The notes below the pieces were generated by a model. It was not told where the DNA came from and did no database searches. It was given only the letters and a program-made list of their open reading frames with translations. Of a stretch of DNA of 12,481 nt, positions 6,549 through 12,481 are shown in pieces (within the stretch, counting starts at the first letter, position 1; each line of letters begins with the position of its first letter). Both the position numbers and the translations under genes were made by a program. Origin of the DNA: JASFUX01 sp050050115 (GTDB lineage Bacteria > Pseudomonadota > Alphaproteobacteria > Caulobacterales > Maricaulaceae); NCBI GenBank assembly GCA_050050115.1, contig JASFUX010000088.1:1-12481 (forward strand). The letters run 5' to 3'.

Positions 6549-8050
6549 GCGCGGCCGCCGCGGGCGTAGACCGAACCGTTCAGGTCGTCTGTATCGAGAT
6601 CGTCGAAGTCCGGCTCTTCCAGCTCTTCGTGTCCCGCCGGGCCGTCGTCGAACTGCTGGCGACGACGCGCTGCGGCCTGACGCTCGGCGCTCGCCTCCTG
6701 CTCGTCGGGATGCGGCGCGGGGGCCGGCTTGAGCAGCTTTTCGAGCGCGAGCGCGGGGAAGATCAGAAGGTCGTAGAGCGCCATCGCGCCGTGGGAGATC
6801 GCGCGCAGGCCGCCGCCCACCATGGCGAGGACGAAAGCGCCGAGACCGAGCGACTGCTTCCACGCCGCTTCGGTGATGAAGCGGGTGTTGTTGAGCACCG
6901 TCTCGGCCGGGATGGCGACGATCGCCAGGATCCAGGGGATCGTCGCGCCAAGGAGCGCTTGGGCGATCAGAGCCACGGGCAGACCTTCGGCCGCCGCAGC
7001 TTCACCCGCCGTTTCGCCTGCAGCGGCGCGCAACACTTCGGCGTCGAGCGCCAGGATGGCTTCGCGTGTGAAGGCGAGGGCGACCTCGATCGTGGAGAAC
7101 ACCGCCAGGAAGAAGAAGGCGGCAAAGCCGATCGCCGTAGTGATCTTGCCGCGCATCCGGCGGAACACGGGCAACAGCTGGGTCGCGCCGATCGCCTCCA
7201 TCAGCACGACGCCGGTCGCGGCCTCGAGCAGGATGAGCGTGAAGGCGGCGACGTGAGCGAGCGAAATGCCGCCGACGCGCGCGCCGTCGCCGACCAACTC
7301 GGCCATCGGCCGGGCGATCAGCTGGAAGTTCAAGATCGCGCCGGCCGCGGCGATGGCGATGACGATCAATGCGGCCATCCAGGGCACGAAGATTGAGGCG
7401 CTGGCCGCGCCGTCGGCGCGTTCGTCGCTACCGATCAGTCGCTCGTAGCGGTCGGCGGCGTGGTTCATTTCTTCGGTGTGACGCGAGAGCTTGCTCTCGA
7501 CCAACCGCAGACGGTCCGTCGCCTGAACGATGCGGCGCGCGTCCGGCTTCAGGTGGCGCGCCCGGTCGCGCGCCCGCTTGGCGGCCGCTTCGATCCGCTC
7601 CTGCGCCTTGGCGACCGCCGCGGCGCCGCGCATGCGCTTGCCGTCCTCGTCCTTGGTCAGGTCGGCGACGACTTCGCGCGAGATCCGACGCGGATCGGCT
7701 TCGTCGGCCGCTTCGATGATGAAGTCGGCGCGATCCCTGAGGCGCATCAAGGTCGCGTCGGCGCGGTTGATGTCGCCTTGAAGCCGCGTGTCGAGCTGGC
7801 TTTGCAGCCGGCCGAGCCGTTCTTCGAGCTCTTGGCGCTGGTGCTCGCGCATCCGCGCCCTGTAGCGCTTGTCGATCCGTCGGGATTCCGCGCGCAGGCG
7901 AAGCGCCGCGCCGCGGGTCACTCGCGCGGGCGCGCCGGCGAGGGTGATCAGCACTTCGCGGACATAAGGCCTTGCGACCCAGAGGACGAAGATGCCGCCT
8001 ATGACCACGCAAGCGGTCGCGAAAGGATGTGTAGCGATCAAGTCGATCAT
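6545..8050 (-). CDS. Coiled-coil polytopic membrane protein, unknown function
   Basis: A 501-residue protein starting at the ATG at 8050; the ribosome binding site is weak (AGGGGC). One N-terminal membrane segment (about 11-30) is followed by a long, Arg/Glu-rich helical region (about 45-210) with strong coiled-coil character and no glycine-rich breaks. Five more hydrophobic segments follow, near 219-245, 262-288, 303-327, 358-385 and 400-435. The tail is basic, then very acidic (470-490, EELEEPDFDDLDTDDL). The basic coil should be cytoplasmic by the positive-inside rule. I recognise no enzymatic motif and no named family. Its stop codon overlaps the GTG start of the vWA lipoprotein gene, so the two should be made in fixed ratio and probably form an envelope complex linking a cytoplasmic coil to a periplasmic binding domain. 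MotA/ExbB-like architecture comes to mind, but I see no supporting motif. Confidence 0.8.
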   Translation of the reverse strand: MIDLIATHPFATACVVIGGIFVLWVARPYVREVLITLAGAPARVTRGAALRLRAESRRIDKRYRARMREHQRQELEERLGRLQSQLDTRLQGDINRADATLMRLRDRADFIIEAADEADPRRISREVVADLTKDEDGKRMRGAAAVAKAQERIEAAAKRARDRARHLKPDARRIVQATDRLRLVESKLSRHTEEMNHAADRYERLIGSDERADGAASASIFVPWMAALIVIAIAAAGAILNFQLIARPMAELVGDGARVGGISLAHVAAFTLILLEAATGVVLMEAIGATQLLPVFRRMRGKITTAIGFAAFFFLAVFSTIEVALAFTREAILALDAEVLRAAAGETAGEAAAAEGLPVALIAQALLGATIPWILAIVAIPAETVLNNTRFITEAAWKQSLGLGAFVLAMVGGGLRAISHGAMALYDLLIFPALALEKLLKPAPAPHPDEQEASAERQAAARRRQQFDDGPAGHEELEEPDFDDLDTDDLNGSVYARGGRA

Positions 8051-8066
8051 CAGGGCGCCCCTGCAC

Positions 8067-8090
8067 CAAAGAGAGTCAGTTCACTCTTTG
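8067..8090. repeat. Inverted repeat upstream of the membrane/vWA pair
   Basis: CAAAGAG (8067-8073) and CTCTTTG (8084-8090) are perfect 7-base arms with a 10-base centre. A second, shifted repeat AGAGT-N6-ACTCT (8072-8087) overlaps it. It lies 17 bases before the start of the membrane-protein gene. There is no U-run, so it is more likely an operator or a leader hairpin than a terminator for the GST gene. A TTAACA hexamer (minus strand, 8094-8089) could be a -35, but no good -10 follows. Confidence 0.4.
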
Positions 8091-8174
8091 TTAACCAGGA
8101 GATTGGGGCGAGCTGGTGCTGGAAAAAGGATAGAATGTGGCGAAGCGGCCTTAGTTGGGGATGACCGCTGAGCG

Positions 8175-8780
8175 TTAGCCGTCCGCCTTCTTCAGCCCGC
8201 ACGCCGGCCGCGCGTAGAGGCGGTCGAGATAGGCCGTCAGCGCCGGGAACTTGTCGAGCAGATTGTAGCCGTCCGCCCAGTTCACCGCGAAACCGGCGAT
8301 GAGATCGGTGACCTGGAAGGCGTCCCCGAGCAGATAGTCCTGGTTCGACAGATGCGCCTCGAGGAGCTTGAGCGCGCGGCGCGCCTCATGTTCGGCTTGC
8401 GGAATGATCTCGCGAACTTGCCTGTCGCCTTTGTAGCGTTTCGTGTTCGAGTGGATGATCCAGAGATAGGCTTCCAGCTCGGTGAGGACGAAGCAGACCC
8501 ATTGGTCATGCCGGGCGCGCTCGACAGTGCCCGTCGCGGGGATGAGGCCTTTCTCGGGATAGAGGTCGGCGAGATAGGTGCAGATCGCCGCGGATTCGAT
8601 CAGCGGCTCGCCGTCGATCTCGACCGCCGGCACGCGCCCGTGCGGGGAGGCGGCGTGGAAGGCCGGCATCTCGAACACTTCGCGGCCTGCGTAGGAGGTG
8701 AACTCGACGCCCAGCTCGTCGAGCATCCAGCGCACCCGCTGCGAGCGCGAGCCCGGGTATTCGTAGAGCGTGATGTTCAT
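8175..8780 (-). CDS. Glutathione S-transferase family protein
   Basis: A 201-residue protein starting at the ATG at 8780, 11 bases after the stop of the crotonase gene; the same frame stays open far upstream, but that part overlaps the crotonase antiparallel to nothing meaningful and is not coding. The N-terminal thioredoxin-like domain has YEYPGSRSQRVRWMLDEL with candidate catalytic serines 11 and 13, the cis-proline motif GRVPAVEIDG (Pro51) and the glutathione-gamma-glutamyl site IESAAICTYLADLYP with Glu62-Ser63. The all-helical C-terminal domain includes AFQVTDLIAGF (154-164), the helix-capping region of the family, and ends with the usual P-ALTAYLDRLYARPA segment. It probably conjugates or isomerises an electrophilic intermediate with glutathione in the cytosol. 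Being co-transcribed with a crotonase under a MarR regulator suggests a catabolic or detoxification role; the substrate is unknown. Confidence 0.9.
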   Translation of the reverse strand: MNITLYEYPGSRSQRVRWMLDELGVEFTSYAGREVFEMPAFHAASPHGRVPAVEIDGEPLIESAAICTYLADLYPEKGLIPATGTVERARHDQWVCFVLTELEAYLWIIHSNTKRYKGDRQVREIIPQAEHEARRALKLLEAHLSNQDYLLGDAFQVTDLIAGFAVNWADGYNLLDKFPALTAYLDRLYARPACGLKKADG

Positions 8781-8791
8781 CGGCGGTCTCT

Positions 8792-9538
8792 TTATTTCTT
8801 GAATTGGGCGAGCCGTTCGGCGGTGTCCTGGATGTCTGGAAACTCGGTTTCGAACTCGGTCGAGAGGGCCTGGGCGAAATGCTCCGTCTCGGCCAGGCGG
8901 TGCAGCGACTTGTAGGCGGCGACGGTGGCCTTGGAGTTCGCCGCGATCGTCGCCGCGTGCTCGGCGACGACCATTGCAAGCTCCACTTCTGAGTCGAACG
9001 CGCCGTTGACCATGCCCCAGCGTTCGGCTTCTTCGCCGGTGAAGGTGCGCGCGGTGTAGGACAGCTCTTTGGCGCGCCGGAGACCGACGGCGGCGGGCAG
9101 GTTCTGGCTCATCCCCCAGGTCGGCCGTATGCCGAACTTCGCATGGGTGTCGCCGAACTTCGTCGTCTTCGTCGTGAAGATGAAGTCGCAGTGCAGCGCC
9201 AGTTCCAGCCCGCCGGTGAAGCAGGCGCCGTGCACCTTGGCGATCACCGGACAAGGCACGGCGCGCAGCGCGGCGATGGTCGCCTGGTCGCGGCCGTTGA
9301 AGGCGCCGGGCAGGCGGCCGGCTTCGGGATTGATCGTCTGCAGGATTTTCAGATCCACGCCCGCGGTGAATGCCCGTCCCGCGCCCGAGACCACGACCAC
9401 CGACGCGCTCTGGGCGGCTTCCACGAACGCGTCCTTCAAAGCGTCGAGCAGCTCCGGCGTGAACGCGTTCATGACGTCGGGGCGATTGAGCGTGATCGAG
9501 AAGACGCCGTCGGCGTTCTCGGTGAGGACGAGTGACAT
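8792..9538 (-). CDS. Enoyl-CoA hydratase-related protein (crotonase fold, second Glu replaced)
   Basis: A 248-residue protein, ATG at 9538 with GGAG about nine bases upstream. Crotonase landmarks: NRPDVMNAF (18-26), the oxyanion segment GRAFTAGVDLK (54-64) and HGACFTGGLELALHCDF (103-119) with the first catalytic glutamate Glu112. In the second motif, FGDTHAKFGIRPTWGMSQNL, the position that is Glu in true hydratases (rat E164) aligns with His132 by spacing. From memory, this FxDTHA..G..PxWG type is a recognised divergent branch of the family, so it may not be a standard hydratase. The reaction cannot be fixed from sequence. It lies 72 bases after the MarR gene and 11 before the GST gene, all on the same strand, which points to one operon. 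Confidence 0.88.
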   Translation of the reverse strand: MSLVLTENADGVFSITLNRPDVMNAFTPELLDALKDAFVEAAQSASVVVVSGAGRAFTAGVDLKILQTINPEAGRLPGAFNGRDQATIAALRAVPCPVIAKVHGACFTGGLELALHCDFIFTTKTTKFGDTHAKFGIRPTWGMSQNLPAAVGLRRAKELSYTARTFTGEEAERWGMVNGAFDSEVELAMVVAEHAATIAANSKATVAAYKSLHRLAETEHFAQALSTEFETEFPDIQDTAERLAQFKK

Positions 9539-9610
9539 GGGATCGGTCTCCGAAAGGCGAGGCGGCCAGCATCGCGGGCGAGGGCGCGAGAGTCGAGAGG
9601 GTGATAGGGA

Positions 9611-10084
9611 CTACTTGGCGCGTCGCCCGCGTTTGGGCGGCGGGTCTTCCAGATCGACCGTCATGACCGCGTCGAGCGCGCGGGCGAGGGCGGCGTGATC
9701 GGCGTCGCCCATCGCGGCCTTGAGCTTGGCGTTCATCCGCTGCGTGCGCGCTTTGACGATCCCGAGCGCTTTTTCGCCCTTCCGCGTCAGCGACAGCGTC
9801 CAGGCGCGCCCGTCCGTCTCGGCGCGGTCGCGGCGGACGAAGCCGCCCGCGATCAGCCGCGACACCATGGTGGTGACCGCGCTCTCGCGCTGATGCAGCG
9901 CCTTGGCGACGTCGCGCTGCGTCGCGCCGGGCGTCCGGGCGATCACGAACATCGCTCCGCTCTGCGCCGCGGTGACGCCGGCGTGCGCCAGCCCGTCGCG
10001 GTCGGCGAAGGTTTTGAGCCGATGCGCGGCGACCTGCAGGTGATGATAGATGCGCGGGTTGCCGGATGATCGGTTGCGGGCCAT
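9611..10084 (-). CDS. MarR-family transcriptional regulator
   Basis: A 157-residue regulator with the ATG at 10084. The N-terminal and C-terminal helices (about 11-28 and 105-143) would form the dimer interface. The winged helix has helix TQRDVAKAL (55-63), recognition helix RESAVTTMVSRLIAGGFV (66-83) and a wing RRDRAETDGRAWTLSLT (84-100) carrying the typical D-x-R..D-x-R pattern of the family. The lysine/arginine-rich tail (150-157) may add DNA contacts. It is divergent from the amidohydrolase gene at 10160 and upstream of the crotonase-GST genes on its own strand. That layout is classic for a MarR repressor that controls both sides and is released by a phenolic or carboxylate ligand. The ligand is not visible. 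Confidence 0.9.
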   Translation of the reverse strand: MARNRSSGNPRIYHHLQVAAHRLKTFADRDGLAHAGVTAAQSGAMFVIARTPGATQRDVAKALHQRESAVTTMVSRLIAGGFVRRDRAETDGRAWTLSLTRKGEKALGIVKARTQRMNAKLKAAMGDADHAALARALDAVMTVDLEDPPPKRGRRAK

Positions 10085-10096
10085 GGCCCTAGCTTA

Positions 10097-10140
10097 TTGA
10101 CAGCTTCGCATCTACACGCAACAAAGCTTCACATATGAAG
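10097..10140. promoter_or_regulatory. Divergent control region between MarR and amidohydrolase genes
   Basis: A perfect -35 box TTGACA lies at 10097-10102 on the plus strand, although no convincing -10 follows at 16-18 bases. A near-exact direct repeat, AGCTTCGCAT (10102-10111) and AGCTTCACAT (10125-10134), spans 23 bases between copies. The second copy is part of the inverted repeat CTTCA-N4-TGAAG (10127-10140), the size and symmetry of a MarR operator. Binding of the adjacent MarR protein here is inference from position. Confidence 0.45.
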
Positions 10141-10159
10141 TAAATGGACGGAGAGAAAG

Positions 10160-10969
10160 ATGAGCGCGATCGATGTGTGGGCGCAGCTGCCGACGGCACG
10201 GTTCAACGCCGAGCCATGGCTGGCGACGCTGCTGCGCTGGACGGGGCGGAGCACCGACGCGCCGCCGACCACCGTGGCGGACATTCTCAGAGAGATGGAT
10301 GCTGCGGGCGTCGAAGTTTCGCTGATCTCGGCGTGGAGCGCGCCGCACGGGTTCCTGGTGACCAACGACGAGGTCGCCGCCGCGATCGCCGAGGCGCCCG
10401 ACCGGCTGCGCGGCCTCGCGGCGGTGGACTTGAACGACCCCGTCGGCGCGGTGCGCGAGGTGCGCCGCCGGGTCGAGGAGGGGTTTGTCGGCGTCCGCGT
10501 CGTGCCCTGGCTGTGGGACCTGCCGCCGAACGACCGGCGCTACTACCCGGTCTACGTCGCTTGCGTCGAGGCGGGCGTGCCGTTCTGCACCCAGATCGGC
10601 CACACCGGACCGCTCAAACGCTCCGAGACCGGACGACCGATCCCTTATCTCGAAGACGCGCTCCTCGACTTCCCCGATCTGACGGTGGTCGGCGGCCATG
10701 TCGGCGCGCCATGGATCCAAGAAGTGCTGTCGCTCGCGCACAAGTTCGAGAACTTCTACGTCGATACGTCTGCTTATGCGGTGCACCGCCTGCCGGCCGA
10801 GCTGGTCGCCTATATGAAGGCCGAGGGGCGCGGGCGGGTGCTGTTCGGCACCAACTTCCCGATGCTGTCGCCCAGCCGGTGCTTGAAGCAGCTCGACGCG
10901 CTCGGCCTCGACGACGAAGCGCGCGCGCTGTTTCTGGGCGAGGCGGCGCGAAAGGTGTTCAAGCTTTAG
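10160..10969 (+). CDS. Amidohydrolase-2 (ACMSD-like) family protein lacking the HxH motif
   Basis: A 269-residue protein with the ATG at 10160 and GGAG at 10150-10153. The fold reads as the TIM-barrel amidohydrolase-2 family, which includes aminocarboxymuconate-semialdehyde and gamma-resorcylate decarboxylases. It has a strand and helix at GFVGVRVVPWLWDLPPNDRRYYPVY (108-132, in outline), then QIGHTGP with His148, VVGGHVGAPW with His180 and the C-terminal VLFGTNFPM. The N-terminal strand reads AIDVWAQLPT where the family has ID-x-H-x-H, so the first two metal ligands are absent. The late aspartate of the GTDxP motif is Asn232. Metal binding and the usual decarboxylase or hydrolase chemistry are therefore doubtful as predicted. 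No signal peptide; probably cytosolic. It is divergent from the MarR operon and likely shares its control, so it may act on the same compound. Confidence 0.82.
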   Translation: MSAIDVWAQLPTARFNAEPWLATLLRWTGRSTDAPPTTVADILREMDAAGVEVSLISAWSAPHGFLVTNDEVAAAIAEAPDRLRGLAAVDLNDPVGAVREVRRRVEEGFVGVRVVPWLWDLPPNDRRYYPVYVACVEAGVPFCTQIGHTGPLKRSETGRPIPYLEDALLDFPDLTVVGGHVGAPWIQEVLSLAHKFENFYVDTSAYAVHRLPAELVAYMKAEGRGRVLFGTNFPMLSPSRCLKQLDALGLDDEARALFLGEAARKVFKL

Positions 10970-11056
10970 CTGCAGCGCCGTGGATCGCCTCTAAGCGGGC
11001 TTCATTTCGCCCGAGTTCATCGCAAAGCTGGGCGCCGTTCGCGAGGGAGGCGTCCG

Positions 11057-11842
11057 ATGCTGAAGTCCCTAGTGCAGAAATCTTTGAACCGAAGGTCCGC
11101 AACCGCCGCGATCGCACTAGCTGCGGCGGCTTTAACGACGGCTTGCTACCCGATCGAGTCGGACACGCCCGCGATTGTGGAGGCGACGCGACTTCACGAT
11201 CTGCCGCTCACCTCCGGCCTCTATTGCTGGGCCGAGCTGAGCGAGCAGGAGCCGGTTGAGGTCGAGAGCTTCGACCCGGAAGCCTGCTATGACATCGACG
11301 TGTACGACGGCCTCGCCGAGCTCACTCTCATGGACGAGGAATATCCTGCGACGACGTTCAAGGCCGCCAGTCTTGGTCGCGGCGCAATGCTGCTTCAGCA
11401 CTACGATCCTGAGGAGGACGCTTTCGCTCTCTATACGATGTTTCTGCGCGAGGACGGCTTAGTAATCGTGCCGCCCGCGCGCGCGAATGCAGTGGTGATC
11501 GAGATCGCCGGCGAGTATGCGGCGGCGCTGAAGTTGAGCGCGTCGGACGTCGAGGACCTGCTCGAGGACGACTACGACGGCCTTCCCGAGCTGGCGTTCG
11601 CCGGCGGAGCGCCCAGCGATATTCACGCCGTGCTGCGCGAAGCGACGGGATTGCTTCTTGACCAAGCTCTGCGCGACGAGGAGACGTTCGCCTATCCACT
11701 CGACGACGCCATCTACTTCGTCCGCACCGAGGCGACACCTGAAGAAATTCACGACGGCGTCTCGCAAGAGGCGCTGCAAGCCGCCGGGCCGATCGTCGCG
11801 AGCTTGCGCGGACAGATCGGCCGGGCGATGGCGCTGGAGTAG
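11057..11842 (+). CDS. Putative envelope protein/lipoprotein, unknown function
   Basis: A 261-residue protein with the ATG at 11057 after a strong GAGGGAGG site at 11043-11050. It opens with a basic n-region (K3, K8, R12, R13), a hydrophobic alanine-rich stretch and LTTAC at 26-30. Cys30 may be lipidated, but Thr at -3 makes the lipobox atypical; cleavage as an ordinary secreted protein is also possible. The mature protein is strongly acidic, with clusters such as EDLLEDDYDGLPE (166-178, in outline). Cys57 and Cys77 flank a short segment and could pair. I recognise no domain. It stands alone between the amidohydrolase gene and a convergent pseudogene whose stop is 24 bases away, so context gives no role. 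It shares general style, but no obvious sequence, with the lipoprotein at 2286-2927. Confidence 0.75.
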   Translation: MLKSLVQKSLNRRSATAAIALAAAALTTACYPIESDTPAIVEATRLHDLPLTSGLYCWAELSEQEPVEVESFDPEACYDIDVYDGLAELTLMDEEYPATTFKAASLGRGAMLLQHYDPEEDAFALYTMFLREDGLVIVPPARANAVVIEIAGEYAAALKLSASDVEDLLEDDYDGLPELAFAGGAPSDIHAVLREATGLLLDQALRDEETFAYPLDDAIYFVRTEATPEEIHDGVSQEALQAAGPIVASLRGQIGRAMALE

Positions 11843-11866
11843 GGGCTGGGCGCGCAGCGCGGCGGG

Positions 11867-12358
11867 TTAGCGATTCATGAGCGCTTTTGCGCTGTCGGCG
11901 ACGCCATCGAGGACTCTGCCGGAGCGCCAATAAAGAACGTGTGCGAACGGCGTCAGGGCGCGAATGTCGCGGATCTCGAATTCGACATCGTTGACTTTGC
12001 AGTCTTTGTCGGGGTCGCGACCGCCGCCGCCGCGCTTGAACTTGGGATGCTTGCCGGCGAAGTACGACTCAAACTCGGCGGTCAGGCCATAGCCGAGAAC
12101 GTCGTCGGGGTCATAGTAGTTGGTCCAATCGCATTTGATCTTAGCGGCGTCTGGAAACTTTGAGACGGCCTTGCCGGGCACCTGGATTGGAACTTTGTGC
12201 TTTCGAGGCACTCCCATGGTGAGCAGCGGTACGTTGCACCCGGTGAAGAAAAGATTCGTCAGTGTTTCAAGTCGCGTGAAGGGAGTTAGCGTGTCTTCAC
12301 AGTCCGGGCCGAGGATGCGCTCGGGCTCGCGAGAGGCGTCCCACTGATAGTTCGAGAT
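11867..12358 (-). pseudogene. C-terminal remnant of lipase-like alpha/beta hydrolase, truncated by IS insertion
   Basis: The minus-strand frame ends at the stop at 11867-11869 and is open without interruption up to the IS end at 12358/12359. It gives about 163 codons, reading SNYQWDASREPERILGPD near the junction and ALMNR at the end. An ATG at 12217 exists, but residues before it (TLTNLFFTGCNVPLLTMG) plainly belong to the same protein, so that ATG is internal. The pattern TGCNVPLLTMGVP, then WTNYYDPDDVLGYGL and a late HVLYWRSGRV, resembles the C-terminal half of lipase/esterase-like alpha/beta hydrolases, where the DPDD aspartate and the late His serve the triad. The nucleophile region is missing, so the remnant should be inactive. 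The family call is from pattern memory and is moderate. Confidence 0.65.
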
Positions 12359-12481
12359 TGACCTGCCCCCTTCAACCGCAGCCGTTTTGGACGCAACAAA
12401 GCGGAGCGAAGAAGGAGGTTGGGCATGGCGCGGAAGCGGTATTCGCCTGAAGAGATCATTGGGAAGCTGCGGTCGGCCGAG
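12359..12481 (+). mobile_element. Left end of an IS3-family insertion sequence (continues past window)
   Basis: The end begins TGACCTGCCCCCTTCAACC, a terminal inverted repeat of the TG...CA type used by IS3-family elements. It lies 66 bases ahead of an orfA-like start with GGAGG. The boundary coincides with the point where the minus-strand hydrolase frame loses recognisable protein sequence, so insertion into that gene is the direct reading. The right end and target-site duplication lie outside the window. Confidence 0.7.
12425..12481 (+). CDS. IS3-family transposase OrfA (3' partial)
   Basis: Nineteen codons are visible from the ATG at 12425, preceded by GGAGG at 12414-12418: MARKRYSPEEIIGKLRSAE. 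This is the typical N-terminus of IS3-family OrfA, a short helix-turn-helix protein (HTH_Tnp_1) that binds the element's ends and is fused by frameshifting to the OrfB DDE integrase. OrfB and the frameshift site are outside the window. The match is short but very characteristic. Confidence 0.8.
   Translation, partial: MARKRYSPEEIIGKLRSAE

Noticed and set aside
6549..6863. N-terminal extension of the vWA frame to 6863
   Set aside because: It overlaps the end of the membrane-protein gene in another frame; the GTG at 6548 gives a proper lipoprotein signal and a GTGA overlap.
6629..7396. Plus-strand frame opposite the coiled-coil membrane protein
   Set aside because: Asp/Gly/Arg-rich shadow translation without domain or ribosome binding site.
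8781..9572. N-terminal extension of the GST frame up to 9572
   Set aside because: The extension reads through the crotonase gene in another frame as Arg-rich sequence; the GST domain begins cleanly at the ATG at 8780.
10996..11013. CGGGC-N8-GCCCG hairpin after the amidohydrolase gene
   Set aside because: Five-base stem with no T-run after it; too weak to call a terminator in such GC-rich DNA.
10144..11259. 371-codon plus-strand frame overlapping the amidohydrolase gene
   Set aside because: Arg/Ala/Gly-rich translation in another frame; the amidohydrolase frame has the family motifs and the good ribosome binding site.

Overview
The window is dense, GC-rich bacterial chromosome with short intergenic gaps. 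Start codons are ATG or GTG with purine-rich ribosome binding sites. Gene content (CoA-thioester enzymes, a MarR regulator, a GST, lipoproteins, alphaproteobacteria-like regulator/membrane-protein pairs) suggests a free-living alphaproteobacterium. This is an inference from gene style; no rRNA or other marker gene is present to fix the taxon. No gap longer than about 150 bases lacks a feature, and I see no tRNA, rRNA or CRISPR array.

Layout. Positions 1-2175 hold two tandem plus-strand paralogues of the phenylacetate-CoA ligase / coenzyme F390 synthetase-like adenylate-forming family; the first is cut by the window edge. A small plus-strand lipoprotein of unknown function follows (2286-2927). 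From 5720 down to 2967 runs a minus-strand cluster: an exported BAAT/acyl-CoA thioesterase-type hydrolase, a multi-TM membrane protein split by an in-frame TGA, a winged-helix regulator and an enoyl-CoA hydratase. It is headed by a clear promoter whose spacer and -10 lie inside a 17-bp palindrome (5748-5764), probably the operator for the regulator encoded in the same operon. From 8050 down to 5871 is a translationally coupled pair that I cannot assign to a described system: a coiled-coil polytopic membrane protein and a lipoprotein with an intact vWA/MIDAS motif. From 10084 down to 8175 runs a MarR regulator - crotonase - glutathione transferase cluster. Divergent from it is an amidohydrolase-2-like protein (10160-10969) that lacks the usual HxH metal motif. 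A second unknown, probable lipoprotein follows (11057-11842).

The right edge is a recent mobile-element scar. An IS3-family element starts at about 12359 and continues beyond the window, carrying the first 19 codons of its orfA. It has cut the 5' end off a minus-strand gene resembling a lipase-like alpha/beta hydrolase, of which only the C-terminal part (11867-12358) remains.

Functionally most intact genes concern activation, hydration and hydrolysis of acyl-CoA or carboxylate compounds. The two regulators probably sense substrates of their own clusters. The best candidates for something undescribed are the vWA-lipoprotein / coiled-coil membrane pair and the regulator-linked membrane protein with the internal stop.
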